Source: Lampris incognitus
Taxonomy: Eukaryota; Chordata; Actinopteri; Lampriformes; Lampridae
DNA length: 64,000 nt
Direction of reading: 5' to 3'
Assembly (NCBI RefSeq): GCF_029633865.1
Contig: NC_079216.1
Location: forward strand, 65,724,013-65,788,012
Part shown: in pieces, positions 1-9,670 of the stretch
How positions within the stretch are numbered: position 1 is the stretch's first letter
How the letters are laid out: every line of letters begins with the position of its first letter
Position numbers and translations under genes: made by a program
Notes under the pieces: generated by a model
The model's input: only the letters and a program-made list of their open reading frames with translations
Told to the model about the DNA's origin: nothing
Databases searched by the model: none

Positions 1-770
1 CTTCACTCCCTGTGAGACGTGAGAGCGCCAGATGGTGCGGCAGGAGGCAAGTTCCTCCAAAGAAGAGGGGTTGATCTGGCATCGCTTCAGTGTGGTCTTC
101 ATTTGGTCTTTGAACCACTTCTTCTGCCCACCAGCAGTGTGTTGACCAAGGTGTAGTTGGCCGTAGAGGACTTTACGAGGGAGTCGTTGCCTGGGCATGT
201 CACCTGAGCTGATGGTGGTTTAGGGTAGACACCAAGCTGCAACTGCCGCCCGCTCCAACACCTCTGTGTGTGGCACTCTGTCCTCCCAAGTAATGCTGAG
301 GATCCTCTGGAGACATCTCACATGGAAGGCCTCCAGGCTTCTGAGATGGTGGCTGTAGGTGGTCCACGCCTCACATGCATATAGTAGTGTGGAGATGCAT
401 ACTGCTCTGCAAACAAGCACTTTGGTGTGGAGACTGAGGTTGTTGTTCCGGAAAACCTTTCTCCTTAGACGACCAGAAGATGTTGAGGCTTGTTTGAGGC
501 AGTGTTGGATCTCATTGTCCATTGTGCAGGTGTCAGATAGCATGCTTCCCAGATATTTGAAGGCAGGAACAGTGGCCAGCTGTTGCTCTTCTGCTGTGAA
601 GGTTGTTGGGTGGCTTGGGAGGCCAGCAGTCATCTGACAGATTACCTCTGTCTTTTGGGCGTTGATGATCAGTCCCATTCTACTGTATGCAGTTACAACT
701 GCTGACAGAGTGATTTGTAGGGCTTCTGCTGTGTGGGCTACAAGGGCACAGTCGTCGGCATACTGTAGCT
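1..770 (-). pseudogene. Non-LTR retrotransposon (LINE A) reverse transcriptase, C-terminal part
   Basis: Read on the minus strand, the frame opens with ELQ (from the segment beyond 2368) and continues YADDCALVAHT at about 730-762. YADD is the catalytic palm motif of reverse transcriptases. It then runs through FKYLGSML, LLYACEAWT and FHVRCLQRIL, blocks typical of the post-catalytic region of vertebrate LINEs. A stop near 220 interrupts it where a domain of the form LRWxGHVxRM is normally found, so a short deletion is likely. The same frame resumes with RLPRKVLYGQLHLGQ and WFKDQMKTTLKRCQIN and leaves the window at base 1. The clade is unassigned. It is a dead 5'-truncated copy, interrupted at 770/2369 by a DNA transposon. 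Confidence 0.85.
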
Positions 771-2368
771 CAGTGTTTCCCAGTCCTCAAGGACCCCCTA
801 TCCTCCAGATTTTCATTGTAACCCTGCATAGGTAGCCCTGCTTGTACTTACTCAACCAATCATCTCATAGCACTTAATTGACCTTTCGCAAAGTCCCGCC
901 CCCCTTAGTTACTGTTGCTATGCCCTTCAAGCGTTTCAGAACTATCCAGGAAGTAGCCGGAAAACACCAAAACATGAAGGAAAAATCAGCGCATTCCCAG
1001 AGAAAATAAGTGATGTATTTTGGAGTAATTCATCCTTAATATCATCCCGTGAAAGGCAGAAGGGGCTACAGTATGCGGTGGCGGGATACGTTCAGAATAT
1101 TAAAAGTAAAACTGACTTGCGCGGACTCCGGTCTGCCGGGTGCGACTGTAATTGAGCGTAAAGCTTACCGGTTGCAATCAAAGAATGAGAAACCCCATCA
1201 ACTAATTCTGAAACACACTGTGGACCAATTGTGCTCTTGCACTGTAGGGTAAGTTACATATTGCAGCTATTATTGGTATATTTTAGATAATCCATGGTCA
1301 ACATCACTGTATTATAGTGTTGATTTTGGCCAAGGTTCCCCATAGCGTTCTTTTATCCCGGCTTTTTCGGGGTACTGTATGGGCTCCTGGGGGTCGCAGG
1401 GCGGCCAGGGACATGCCCCGGGGCCGGGGGAACCGCCCCATGACTTTAGTGTTTGTTGGTTTTTTTTTACCTTCGGACCAGAACCGGTATTTTCAACAAA
1501 ATAAGGCAAACGAGATGCCACTGCGGGCGGGATGACTTTTCCGAATGGCCGGTCCCCACCTGGAGCTCACAGAGGGGGGGAAACATTTAAAATAGGCCGG
1601 ATATGAGGAAGTCAGACTGGCCAGAGACCATCCCAGCCGACCCTCCCCGCGGGTCTTTATGCTCTGAAATGAAAGGTGGAACCTGGCAAACCTGTGACTA
1701 GCATAACAAAGCTATGTTAGTGGGCTAGCTATCATTAGCTATCATTAAATTAAATTAGGTATCTCTGGCCACAGACTAAGCTGGTTACGTTCATCAGGTA
1801 CATTAATAGTGTTATTTTGTTATTCAGTAATACTTTATATGTTAATAATGGTAATAATCATTGTGTGGGTAAAAGTAACGGTAATAATACGTTAGCTGTA
1901 TTAGCTATCAATAATAGCTAGTAGCAAGCTTAGCTTGGAGCAGACAGGTATTTTTGTTGATTTTGGATGGATTAAACTGGCCATGGGGTCTGCTATACTG
2001 CCAAATCCATTGCCGACATTGTGCTTCTTGCGTTCTGGGTTTCGGGAAGGGAAAGAAAATTACACCCCCTCCAAACTTTTCGGTTATCTAGTATCCGATT
2101 TGCAGATCCCATCGGCACACCGTTTCAACATTTTGCTGTGTGTTTGAAAGCTTGACGGACCTCCCTCGCATAGAAACCGTTGCTAAGGTAGGATTGGACA
2201 AGCACCGTTCTGGGGCGGTACTTTGCGAAAGGTCAGTTATGCAAGGTGTGCAACATCTGACATAATTCATTGCTGATTGGTTGAATAACTACAAACAGGT
2301 TCCTATTCAGGGTTGCAAAGAAAATCTGCAGGATAGGGGGTCCTTGAGGACTGGGTTGGGAAATACCG
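771..2368. mobile_element. Non-autonomous hAT-type transposon inside LINE A
   Basis: The left end is CAGTGTTTCCCAG followed by TCCTCAAGGACCCCCTATCC. The right end, reverse-complemented, is CGGTATTTCCCA, a 4-6 base insertion, then the same CTCAAGGACCCCCTATCC block. The element is flanked by a perfect 8-bp duplication CTGTAGCT (763-770 and 2369-2376), the length expected for hAT. Removing the element plus one duplication restores the LINE frame exactly. No transposase motif is visible in the 1.6 kb interior, and the small open frames there look fortuitous, so it is probably mobilised in trans. Confidence 0.85.
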
Positions 2369-2487
2369 CTGTAGCTCAATGATATTCTCAGAGGTCAACT
2401 TGGTGGTTGCTTGAAAACTCCCTATGTTGAATAGGTTACCATCGAGCCTGAAGTCAATGGTGACTCCAGCCTGCTTCGCCACACAGA
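2369..2487 (-). pseudogene. LINE A reverse transcriptase, segment just before the YADD motif
   Basis: On the minus strand this encodes GVTIDFRLDGNLFN...LTSENIIELQ. It joins in frame to YADDCALV across the inserted transposon, giving ELQ-YADD. The N-terminal side ends in a CA repeat near 2488, so the LINE is truncated or replaced there. Confidence 0.85.
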
Positions 2488-2620
2488 CCCCCCCACACAC
2501 ACACACACATACACACACCAGTGTAGCAATTTCCCCTTCTCTCTCCCATTGATCTCCTGTCGTGTCTTTGTTGTTTACCTTTACTTTGGCTTGAAACAAA
2601 GCAGCACTAATGGAAACACA

Positions 2621-2672
<52 letters not shown>
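2488..2672. repeat. Two (CA)n tracts
   Basis: CA dinucleotide repeats lie at about 2490-2520 and 2620-2672, with about 100 bp of non-repetitive sequence between them. They create the VCVCVC reading frames on the minus strand, which are not genes. From 2673 to 2925 I see nothing recognisable. Confidence 0.9.
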
Positions 2673-2675
<3 letters not shown>

Positions 2676-2925
2676 CAACGTAATTGCTTGAGGCTTTGAT
2701 TCAGGCTGATTAAACTCTTTGAAAACATGACTATCAGGCTTGCTCATATCTGTGCCCCTTCTGGATGAAAGCAGCGCCGCGATGACATCACGGCCGTCAA
2801 GGCAAAGTGGCGGAATTAGACCAGTCGTTCAGATCACAACAAAAAAGCACACCTGGAGACGCTGTCGTTATTGGTTTGCATAGGTTGCTGTGATTATATG
2901 ATATCATGAAGTGAAAATGCATATC

Positions 2926-3160
2926 CTGGTCCTGGGTTCGAACCCCGGGGTTGTCAAACCTTGGGGGGGGGGGCATCCCAGATCGTCCTCTGTGTGTAGT
3001 TTGCATATCCTCCCTGTGTCTGCGGACAGGAGTATTAACCCTAACGTGCATGTCTTTTTGATAGTGGGGGAAACCGGAGCACCCGGAGAAAACCCACCAC
3101 AGACACGAGGTGGACATGTAAACCCCACAAAGAGGACGACTGGGTTCGAACTCAGGGTCA
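2926..3160. repeat. SINE-B/L2-like repeat, head-to-head mosaic
   Basis: A plus-strand half begins with the pol III B-box-like GGGTTCGAACCCCGGGG and runs through the CCTCTGTGTG.AGTTTGCAT block to about 3005. It is followed by AGGAGTATTAACCCTAAC and then the same family in reverse (GGAAACCGGAGCACCCGGAG, ending near CTGGGTTCGAACTCAGG). Full plus-strand relatives lie at 28.1 and 59.6 kb. The two halves in opposite orientation could form a hairpin. Confidence 0.7.
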
Positions 3161-3168
3161 GGTTTTCA

Positions 3169-3624
3169 AGCCCAGTATCACTCCAAAGCGTGAAATACAC
3201 CCGCCAATGCACAGTGTCAGTGTCACGGTTTGCCTCGCTCAGGCGTGAAAAGTACACACATGTATGAATGTGCAGTGCCAGCAGGGGGCGACGATTAACT
3301 CAATACCAGCAACTCCCCACGGAGGAAAAGAAGCATACAGCATTTTCCAAAATCCCTCCCCATCAGGTAAGATGAAGATACATGGCTGCTGTATTTTTTA
3401 AAAATTTAAAATGCCTTATATTGCCTATGAGTGTTGTCAGGTTAATTACATTTCATTTGTCGAACCCTAACCCTAACCCTTACCGTAATCATTGCCCCCT
3501 ACTGGCACTGCACCTTCATATACGAATGTACTTTTCATGCCTGAGCGAGGCAAACCGTGACACTGACACGGTGGACCGGTGGGTGTATTACACGCTTTGG
3601 CGTGATACCGGGTTGTTTTTCCAG
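3169..3624. repeat. Palindromic MITE-like repeat with ~130-bp inverted arms
   Basis: The arm at 3169-3297 (with GTGTCAGTGTCACGGTTTGC and CAGTGCCAGCAGGGGGCGA) recurs as its reverse complement at 3488-3624 with good identity, around a spacer of about 190 bp. The spacer holds three CCCTAA units near 3462-3482. No transposase is present. Long inverted arms around a non-coding core suggest a foldback/MITE element. I could not fix its ends or a target duplication. Confidence 0.6.
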
Positions 3625-4300
3625 TGCTGTAGGTTGGTAGTCTGGGGACCTAGTAGTACATGTAAAACTTGACAGGCTCTGCAGACTAGAAAGAGCCTGC
3701 CTTCTTCTCTGAAATGATAAGATATGAGCTATCATTTTTCGGAGCAAAGACATTTAAAGTGAGGGGCTGAGAGAGGAGGCTCGAGGCCGGGCAGGTGTAT
3801 CGGACTGGTCATGCGTTGAGAGAGGGATGAGAGATTATTTTGTGCCACTTCTCCCCGCTCAGAACACTATACATTCCTTCTCACAGTTCCTTTGTGAGCA
3901 CAAAAAAGGCAGCTGTCAGTGGGGGGAAACGGTGGCAGAAGAATAGCCCCGGCCCTCCGTGTGCTCAACGCATCTTGCTGCAAGAGACTTCATTAACAGA
4001 TACGGATCTCGAGGCTGAAGGACTTATTCCTAACAAACCCATAACCCCTACCGCCCCAACACAGCTAGCCATAAAAAGTTATCAAAGTGCCCCTGTCCTG
4101 TTGTTTCTCTGAAGATCCTATCAAGGCCAAATGGGATCAAGTCTATAGCAGAACATCGGCCATTTCCTTCACCTTGTCAGTCCCCTTCCAACATAGCTAG
4201 GATGTGCTGCTGACATGCTGCTTAGTTCAAAATGATGCATCACGTTGTTTACCAAAGCACTATCCACTACACACTGGCTGATAATCAATACATAAAAAAA
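3625..4300. other. No recognisable feature
   Basis: Mixed-composition sequence without a convincing frame, repeat or RNA. The short open frames start at random ATGs and lack familiar motifs. Confidence 0.5.
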
Positions 4301-4728
4301 GGGCGTCCGGGTGGCATAGTGGTCTATTCCGTTGTCTACTTACATGGGGATCGGTGATTCGAATCCCCGTGTTACCTCTGGCTAGGTCGGGCGTCCCTGC
4401 AGGCACAATTGGCCATGTCTGCAGTTTTTGGGTGGGAAGCCGGATGTGGCTATGTGTTCTGGTCGCTGCACTAGCGCCTCCTCTGGTCGGTCGGGGCACC
4501 TGTTTGGGGGGGGGAATAGCATCATCCTCCCATGCTCTACGTCCCCCTGGTGAAACTCCTCACTGTCAGGTGAAAAGAAGCGGCTGGCGACTCCACTTGT
4601 ATTGGAGGAGGCATGTGGTAGTCTGCAGCCCTCCTCGGATTGGCAGAGGGGGTAGAACAGCGACCGGGACGGCTCAGAAGAGTGGGGTAATTGGCCGGAT
4701 ACAATTGGGGAGAAAAGGGGGGGGGGGA
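4301..4728 (+). mobile_element. tRNA-derived SINE-A, full length
   Basis: The head is tRNA-like: GTGGCATAGTGGTCTATTCC corresponds to an A-box region and GATTCGAATCCCCGTG to a B box. A body of about 330 bp follows (GCACTAGCGCCTCCTCTGGT, GTGAAACTCCTCACTGTCAG), then the tail GGTAATTGGCCGGATACAA-TTGGGGAGAAAA and a poly-G run. At least eight copies lie in this window. I do not know its database name. Confidence 0.85.
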
Positions 4729-5758
4729 TCCTGTGCAAATCTGTCATAGAAGCTGTGCCAACGTGACAACCGGAGAGACACGGAGAAAGAAAGGGAAATC
4801 GAGATCGCCTCGTGACAGTTCATCCCTGCAATATAGAGGGGTTTCAAGTCAACGATTTTAAGTCGGTTAGCTTGAGATGAAGGGGGAGGGGGGCAGGGCA
4901 AGGGAGATGGCAGCAGTTATCACAAGGCATCTTCACAGCTCATTTGCAAATGGGCAACATACAGCAGAAGCTCAAAGCCCATGACTGAATCAGCTGTTGG
5001 AGATTAGAGAGCAGTCACCCAGAGGGGGGAAAAAAATCATATTAGCCCCTACTGATGTTGTTGTCAGGGGAGTGCAGTTGTGTGGGCCCTTGTGTTGAAC
5101 AGTAAACAACGATTCCAGTAATCAGCCCCCCCACACACACACACACACACACATGACGAGACACTTCTGCTGCAAACCTGAAGGGACTGTATGGTTAATT
5201 TTTGATCCCGCTCACCTTTTGAAGAAACAGAAGAAGCAGCGAGAGTTGTAAGGGTTCCTGTGCATGGCTGGTTATGGGCCACATGAAAGGCTTCATAGAT
5301 AATGGCCTCTTATGAAGCTGATAGCAAGGCCAGGGCCACGCTCGGTTGGGGAAGTAATGAAAGAGCCAGCTCTTACCAACCTACACACACCCTAACAAGC
5401 AGGAACGCCTCGTGTCGTCGAGCGAAAACAACCTCTCACGTTGTGGCGGTGATTGGATGTTCAGTAGGGTATCGCGTTCATGTTTGCCTGAAGAAACTCG
5501 AGAAACACTTGACCCAGTCACGGGAGCTCCGTCTGATTCTTCTGGCCCCACCTGTAGTCACATACTGGCAGCTGTGTTGGCAACAACCTGTAATGCCCCT
5601 CCGTTAGTGCAACTTCAGAGCTGAGAAAGCTGCACATTATTCAGTCAGTAATGTCATGGTATATTCATCACTGTGATGCACGACAAGAATCATCTGAAAT
5701 ATTTCCTCATGAGTGTATGTACTGATGTGAAGGCCTTTTTATTGTTAATTTTGTAGAT
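4729..5758. other. No gene; short CA repeat
   Basis: Only a (CA)n tract at about 5130-5153 stands out. The remainder has no recognisable coding or repeat structure. Confidence 0.5.
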
Positions 5759-6279
5759 TCTTCTCCCCAATTGTACTTGGCCAATTACCACAATCTCCTG
5801 AGCTGCACCGGTCGCTGCTCCTACCCCCCCCCCCACACACACACACACCGATTCGGGGAGGGCTGCAGACTACCACATGCCTCCTCCAATACATGTGGAG
5901 TCGCCGGCCACTTCTTTTCACCTGACAGTGAGGAGTTTCGCCAGGGGGACGTAGCGCGTAGGAGGATCACGCTATTCCCCCCGGTTCCCCCTCACCCCTG
6001 AACAGGCGCCCGACTGACCAGAGGAGGCGCTAGTGCAGTGACCAGGACACATACCCACATCCGGCTTCCCACCTGCAGACACGGCCAATTGTGTCTGTAG
6101 GAGACTGTCCTCCACCAAAAAACGACCTCGTGGGTCGTTTGTACAAGCAGCTTATTACGACCTATAGGATACTGGGGGTTGTAGGGATGCCAGACCAAGC
6201 CGGAGGTAACATGGGGATTTGAACTGGCGATCCCCATGTTGGTAGGCAACGGAATGGACCGCCACACCACCCGGACACC
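5759..6279 (-). mobile_element. SINE-A, reverse orientation, carrying a small insertion
   Basis: It reads from the tail (TTCTCCCCAATTGTACTTGG) to the tRNA-like head (ending CCACACCACCCGG). A poly-C/CA stretch replaces part of the body near 5825. A 78-bp MITE-derived piece interrupts the segment downstream of the head. Confidence 0.85.
6102..6179 (+). mobile_element. 78-bp miniature derivative of the ~515-bp MITE, inserted in SINE-A
   Basis: It begins AGACTGTCCTCCACCAAAAA and continues through CTTATTACGACCTATAG, matching the first ~65 bp of the repeats at 32842 and 53104. A 6-bp direct repeat TGTAGG flanks it (6096-6101 and 6180-6185), and taking it out restores the SINE. Only one end of the parent MITE is present. 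Confidence 0.75.
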
Positions 6280-7255
6280 ATGAAGCCCATTTTTTTAAGC
6301 AGTGCTTTTGTTTCAAAACCAGAAACAAATCCAACTCAATTTTTGTTGCGTCTCCATTAGGGTGGGCTCCAAACACCACCTATAGTAGTACAGTAAACAT
6401 ATAGTGAATGTAACCAAACAGGTTATGTAACTAATGTAACCTGATGTTTTATTCATGCATGCAATATTAATGTTAGTTTAAGGATACAAGAACTGCATCT
6501 GCTGATGCAAGATGGAAATGTGCCATGAAATTATATGACCTAAAATATTCTGGCCATTGTCAGATTCAGGTATCTCTTCAGGATGCGTCGAAAATGTCAT
6601 ATTGTAAAGCTTTGCAGTAGAAGAGGATGTGTTACATGATGACATTATTAATCAGTTCCTGCAGCAAATTATTAGCCCTGTGTTAATGATGCTGGGTGTC
6701 CAGTCATCGCCTGGAGGCCTCCAGTATAACCCTGGTGTTCCTGTCGTGCTGGCCAGTACCCTGCAATTACCACAGCCATTAATTATACTGTAATTTATTT
6801 TTTGTTCTAAAATAGCCACAGAGGTGTCACTTTTGTATGGTAACATGAACCTTTCAAAAATGACCTGAATCCTGCAGGCTTTACATGGCATTTCTAGGCC
6901 TGTCCACAGCATGATGGGAATTGTAGACTGGTTATCTGAAGGGCACGGTATAAGGTCATAGTGAAGGCTTTCAAGTCACCACAGAGACCAGGCACATTTA
7001 TTTATGGTAAGTGGCCTTTCCACTGCCTGATGTCGAGATGATTCAGATTTCTCAGAGGCCCACAGACACACTGTAAATAGCATCATTCTGTCCACAAAAA
7101 AAAAAAAAACACAAAAAAAACCAAACTGATCTTTTGTCAGTTGTTGATGTTTGAATTTTGTTGTTGTAGACCTGCCCGAAATCTAGCCTGGATATTCTTC
7201 AATTCCGCCGTATCTTTAATTATTTATTAATCTGTATGTGTTGGGTTTTCCCCCG
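6280..7255. other. No gene; possible ZNF143-like site
   Basis: Mostly unique-looking AT-rich sequence with an A-run at about 7098-7120. The only motif noted is GCATGATGGGAATTGTAG at 6909-6926, close to the reverse of the STAF/ZNF143 consensus. Confidence 0.45.
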
Positions 7256-7664
7256 TTTTTCTCCCCAATTGTACCCGGTCAATTACCCCGCTCTTCCGAG
7301 CCGTCCTGGTCGCTACTCCACCCCCTCCGCCGATCTGGGGAGGGCTGCAGACTACCACATGCCTCCTCCCGTACATGTGGAGTCACCAGCCGCTTCTTTT
7401 CACCTGACAGTGAGGAGTTTCACCAGGGGGACGTAGCGCGTGGGAGGATCACGCTATTCCCCCTCCCCCCTGAACAGGCGCCCAGACCCACCAGATGAGG
7501 CGCTAGTGCAGTGACCAGGACACATACCCACATCCGGCTTTCCACCCGCAGACACGGCCAATTGTGTCTGTAGGAACGCCCAACCAAGCCGGAGGTAACA
7601 CGGGGATTTGAACCGGCGATCCCTGTGTTGGTAGGCAGCGGAATACACTGCCACGCCACCCGGA
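7256..7664 (-). mobile_element. SINE-A, full length, reverse
   Basis: The tail TTCTCCCCAATTGTACCCGG is at the left and the tRNA-like head, with GGGGATTTGAACCGGCGATC, is at the right. No internal disruption was noticed. Confidence 0.85.
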
Positions 7665-7796
7665 ATAGAAATACCATTTCAAGCGTAGGATTAATAACAG
7701 TCTCAGCTGGAAATCATCTCAGGCACTACAGTAAAACCTTTCCCACGGCTGAGCTATGTTTTCTTACCATTGCTGTATGAATGAAAGTCAATTGCC

Positions 7797-7886
7797 TGAC
7801 CAAGCCGGAGGCAACACGGGGATTCAAAAGGGAGATATCCGTGTTGGTAGGCAACGGAATAGACCGCTGTGCTACCCGGATGCCCC
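7797..7886 (-). mobile_element. SINE-A tRNA-like head fragment
   Basis: Only the head region remains (CCAAGCCGGAGGCAACACGG to CTGTGCTACCCGGATGCCCC, reverse orientation), with an altered B box. Confidence 0.75.
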
Positions 7887-9134
7887 ATCTTTTTTAAGTA
7901 AATTAAACTGTTCTTATCTGTTTTCTTCATTAAATAAACAATGCAGTGTATGGGGTTTTTTTTGTGTTTGCTTTTTTTTTTCCTTCTCAGAACAACCACC
8001 ACGGCTGGTTATTACCACCTGCAAGTGATGATACAAGGAAAGAAAAACCCTACGCAGGAAAGCATCCATGCGTCTTTCTTTTGACCGCCTCACATTTGGT
8101 GTGAAATCAGTGTTGAGGATTCAACCGAGGCATCAAAGACCATCAGCTTATCTGACCTGCATAGAGCGCCACTGTGCAGTATAACGCAGCATTGTGCACC
8201 AGTCACTTAAACACCCAGTCATGCAGACTTCCAGCAAACGCATAGGATCGTAAGATGCTGGGTGTGGATAGGAAAGGATTTAGATTACCGCTTCCAGTTT
8301 CTACCGCTAAACAGCTTAGATGCTGATGGAAACATATCCGGCAGGAAGGAGAAAAAATGGCAGATCAAAGTGTCTCTGATTAGAGAAATACAAACCAAAG
8401 GTTTTTTATTTTTCATAGCCTCCTTAAGTCTCCCCATAAAAATAGTGTTGCTCAAAATAAACTCGGAAAAGAAGAAGAAAAACAAATTCATGTTTCAATG
8501 TAGTCCGTGAAAAAGCCCCGATATCAGACATTCATGTTGTTTCATTTCCATCCTCTCATCTTCTTCTTCTCCTCACCCCCCCCACTAAAACCAGAACGGT
8601 CAGCAAAGCCCCATATCACTGCACCACATGTCTGCTCCTTTGAAAAATTAGCATTGGAATGAGCCCTTGCAGAGACAAGTCAGGCAACTGCTGTAATGCA
8701 TTACTGAATTAGCCCTAAACACTACACAAGCCATTAAGAAGCATGTCAAAACCCAGGGAAAAGAAATAATACAAAAAGGCAACCAATAAATGAACAAAGT
8801 AATTGCAACAACTGCTATTAGCCTGCGCTTCATCTTTGCTATTTGAGCCGGAGGGGAGTCATGTGCACACATAATAAAACAGGCTTGGTTCGCTACAACT
8901 ATGAAGCATTGACATCGTCAAAGAAATGCGACTTAGCTCCTGCAAACAGAGGGTTAAACCTTAGCTGCAGAAATTCACTGCAGTCCAAAAGCATTTGGCT
9001 GATAGCTACTGAACAGCACATTCTATCTGTGCCATTCCACTGCTATCCCTGGACAAAATGTTTCCATCCATCTAGATTTTTTTTCTTGTTAGTGTACGTG
9101 TACGGTATGTGTGTTCCTTACTCTGGAAATACCC
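7887..9134. other. Downstream flank of lrrc4, no second gene
   Basis: AT-rich sequence with no recognisable repeat or coding frame. Part could be a longer lrrc4 3' UTR. The stretch from 8640 to 9134 has the non-repetitive look of UTR or conserved sequence, but nothing proves it. Confidence 0.4.
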
Positions 9135-9140
9135 TTTATT
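9135..9140 (-). terminator. Possible lrrc4 polyadenylation signal AATAAA
   Basis: TTTATT on the plus strand reads AATAAA on the minus strand, about 530 bp past the lrrc4 stop codon. It is a candidate only, since AATAAA is common by chance in AT-rich DNA. Confidence 0.35.
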
Positions 9141-9418
9141 GCATATAATATTTGGCACAGTATAAATTGGAGCATAAATCTGGGGCTGCGTTTAGAAACT
9201 GGTGTCTGTATAAAGGTTTGTTTTACTGCATCCTAAATTGTGTGGTCAAAAAAACAAAAACAAAATACGTCTATCTAGACAGAACAACCTTCATTTATCA
9301 GTCACAAAACAATTCAGTGTCTCTCTTTTTAAATATAAGTCACCAGTTATTAGAAAATAGTTTAAATTTACTTTCTTTTCTAATATAATCTGCATCTCTC
9401 ACCACTGCCTGACAGTAG

Positions 9419-9420
<2 letters not shown>

Positions 9421-9492
<72 letters not shown>
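9421..9492. repeat. (TA)n repeat in probable lrrc4 3' UTR
   Basis: Two TA-dinucleotide blocks separated by GTATATGTA, about 180-250 bp beyond the lrrc4 stop codon. They would be transcribed if the poly(A) site lies further on. Confidence 0.85.
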
Positions 9493-9670
9493 TTGTTTTT
9501 TATATTCATATATTTATGTATAGGCATGTACAAGAAACCAAAATATGTCCGTTTTGCACTTCTGTACAAAAGAGAGTTACCGTTTGTTCTTTGTGCATTC
9601 TATTGCATGGACTGGTGAGCAGAGAGGTGGAGAGAAACATTTGGGGCAGTCAGAGAAAGATCCAAAGCAC

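Noticed and set aside
2303..2728. 141-codon minus-strand frame with VCVCVC runs
   Set aside because: It fuses a CA repeat, a LINE remnant and a transposon end. Only the LINE part (2369-2487) is meaningful.
3461..3482. CCCTAA repeats as an interstitial telomere
   Set aside because: Only about three units, lying within the spacer of a palindromic repeat, so no evidence of a fusion or telomere seed.
4301..4400. Functional tRNA genes at the SINE heads
   Set aside because: The heads have A/B boxes but cannot fold into a full cloverleaf by eye, and they are attached to SINE bodies.
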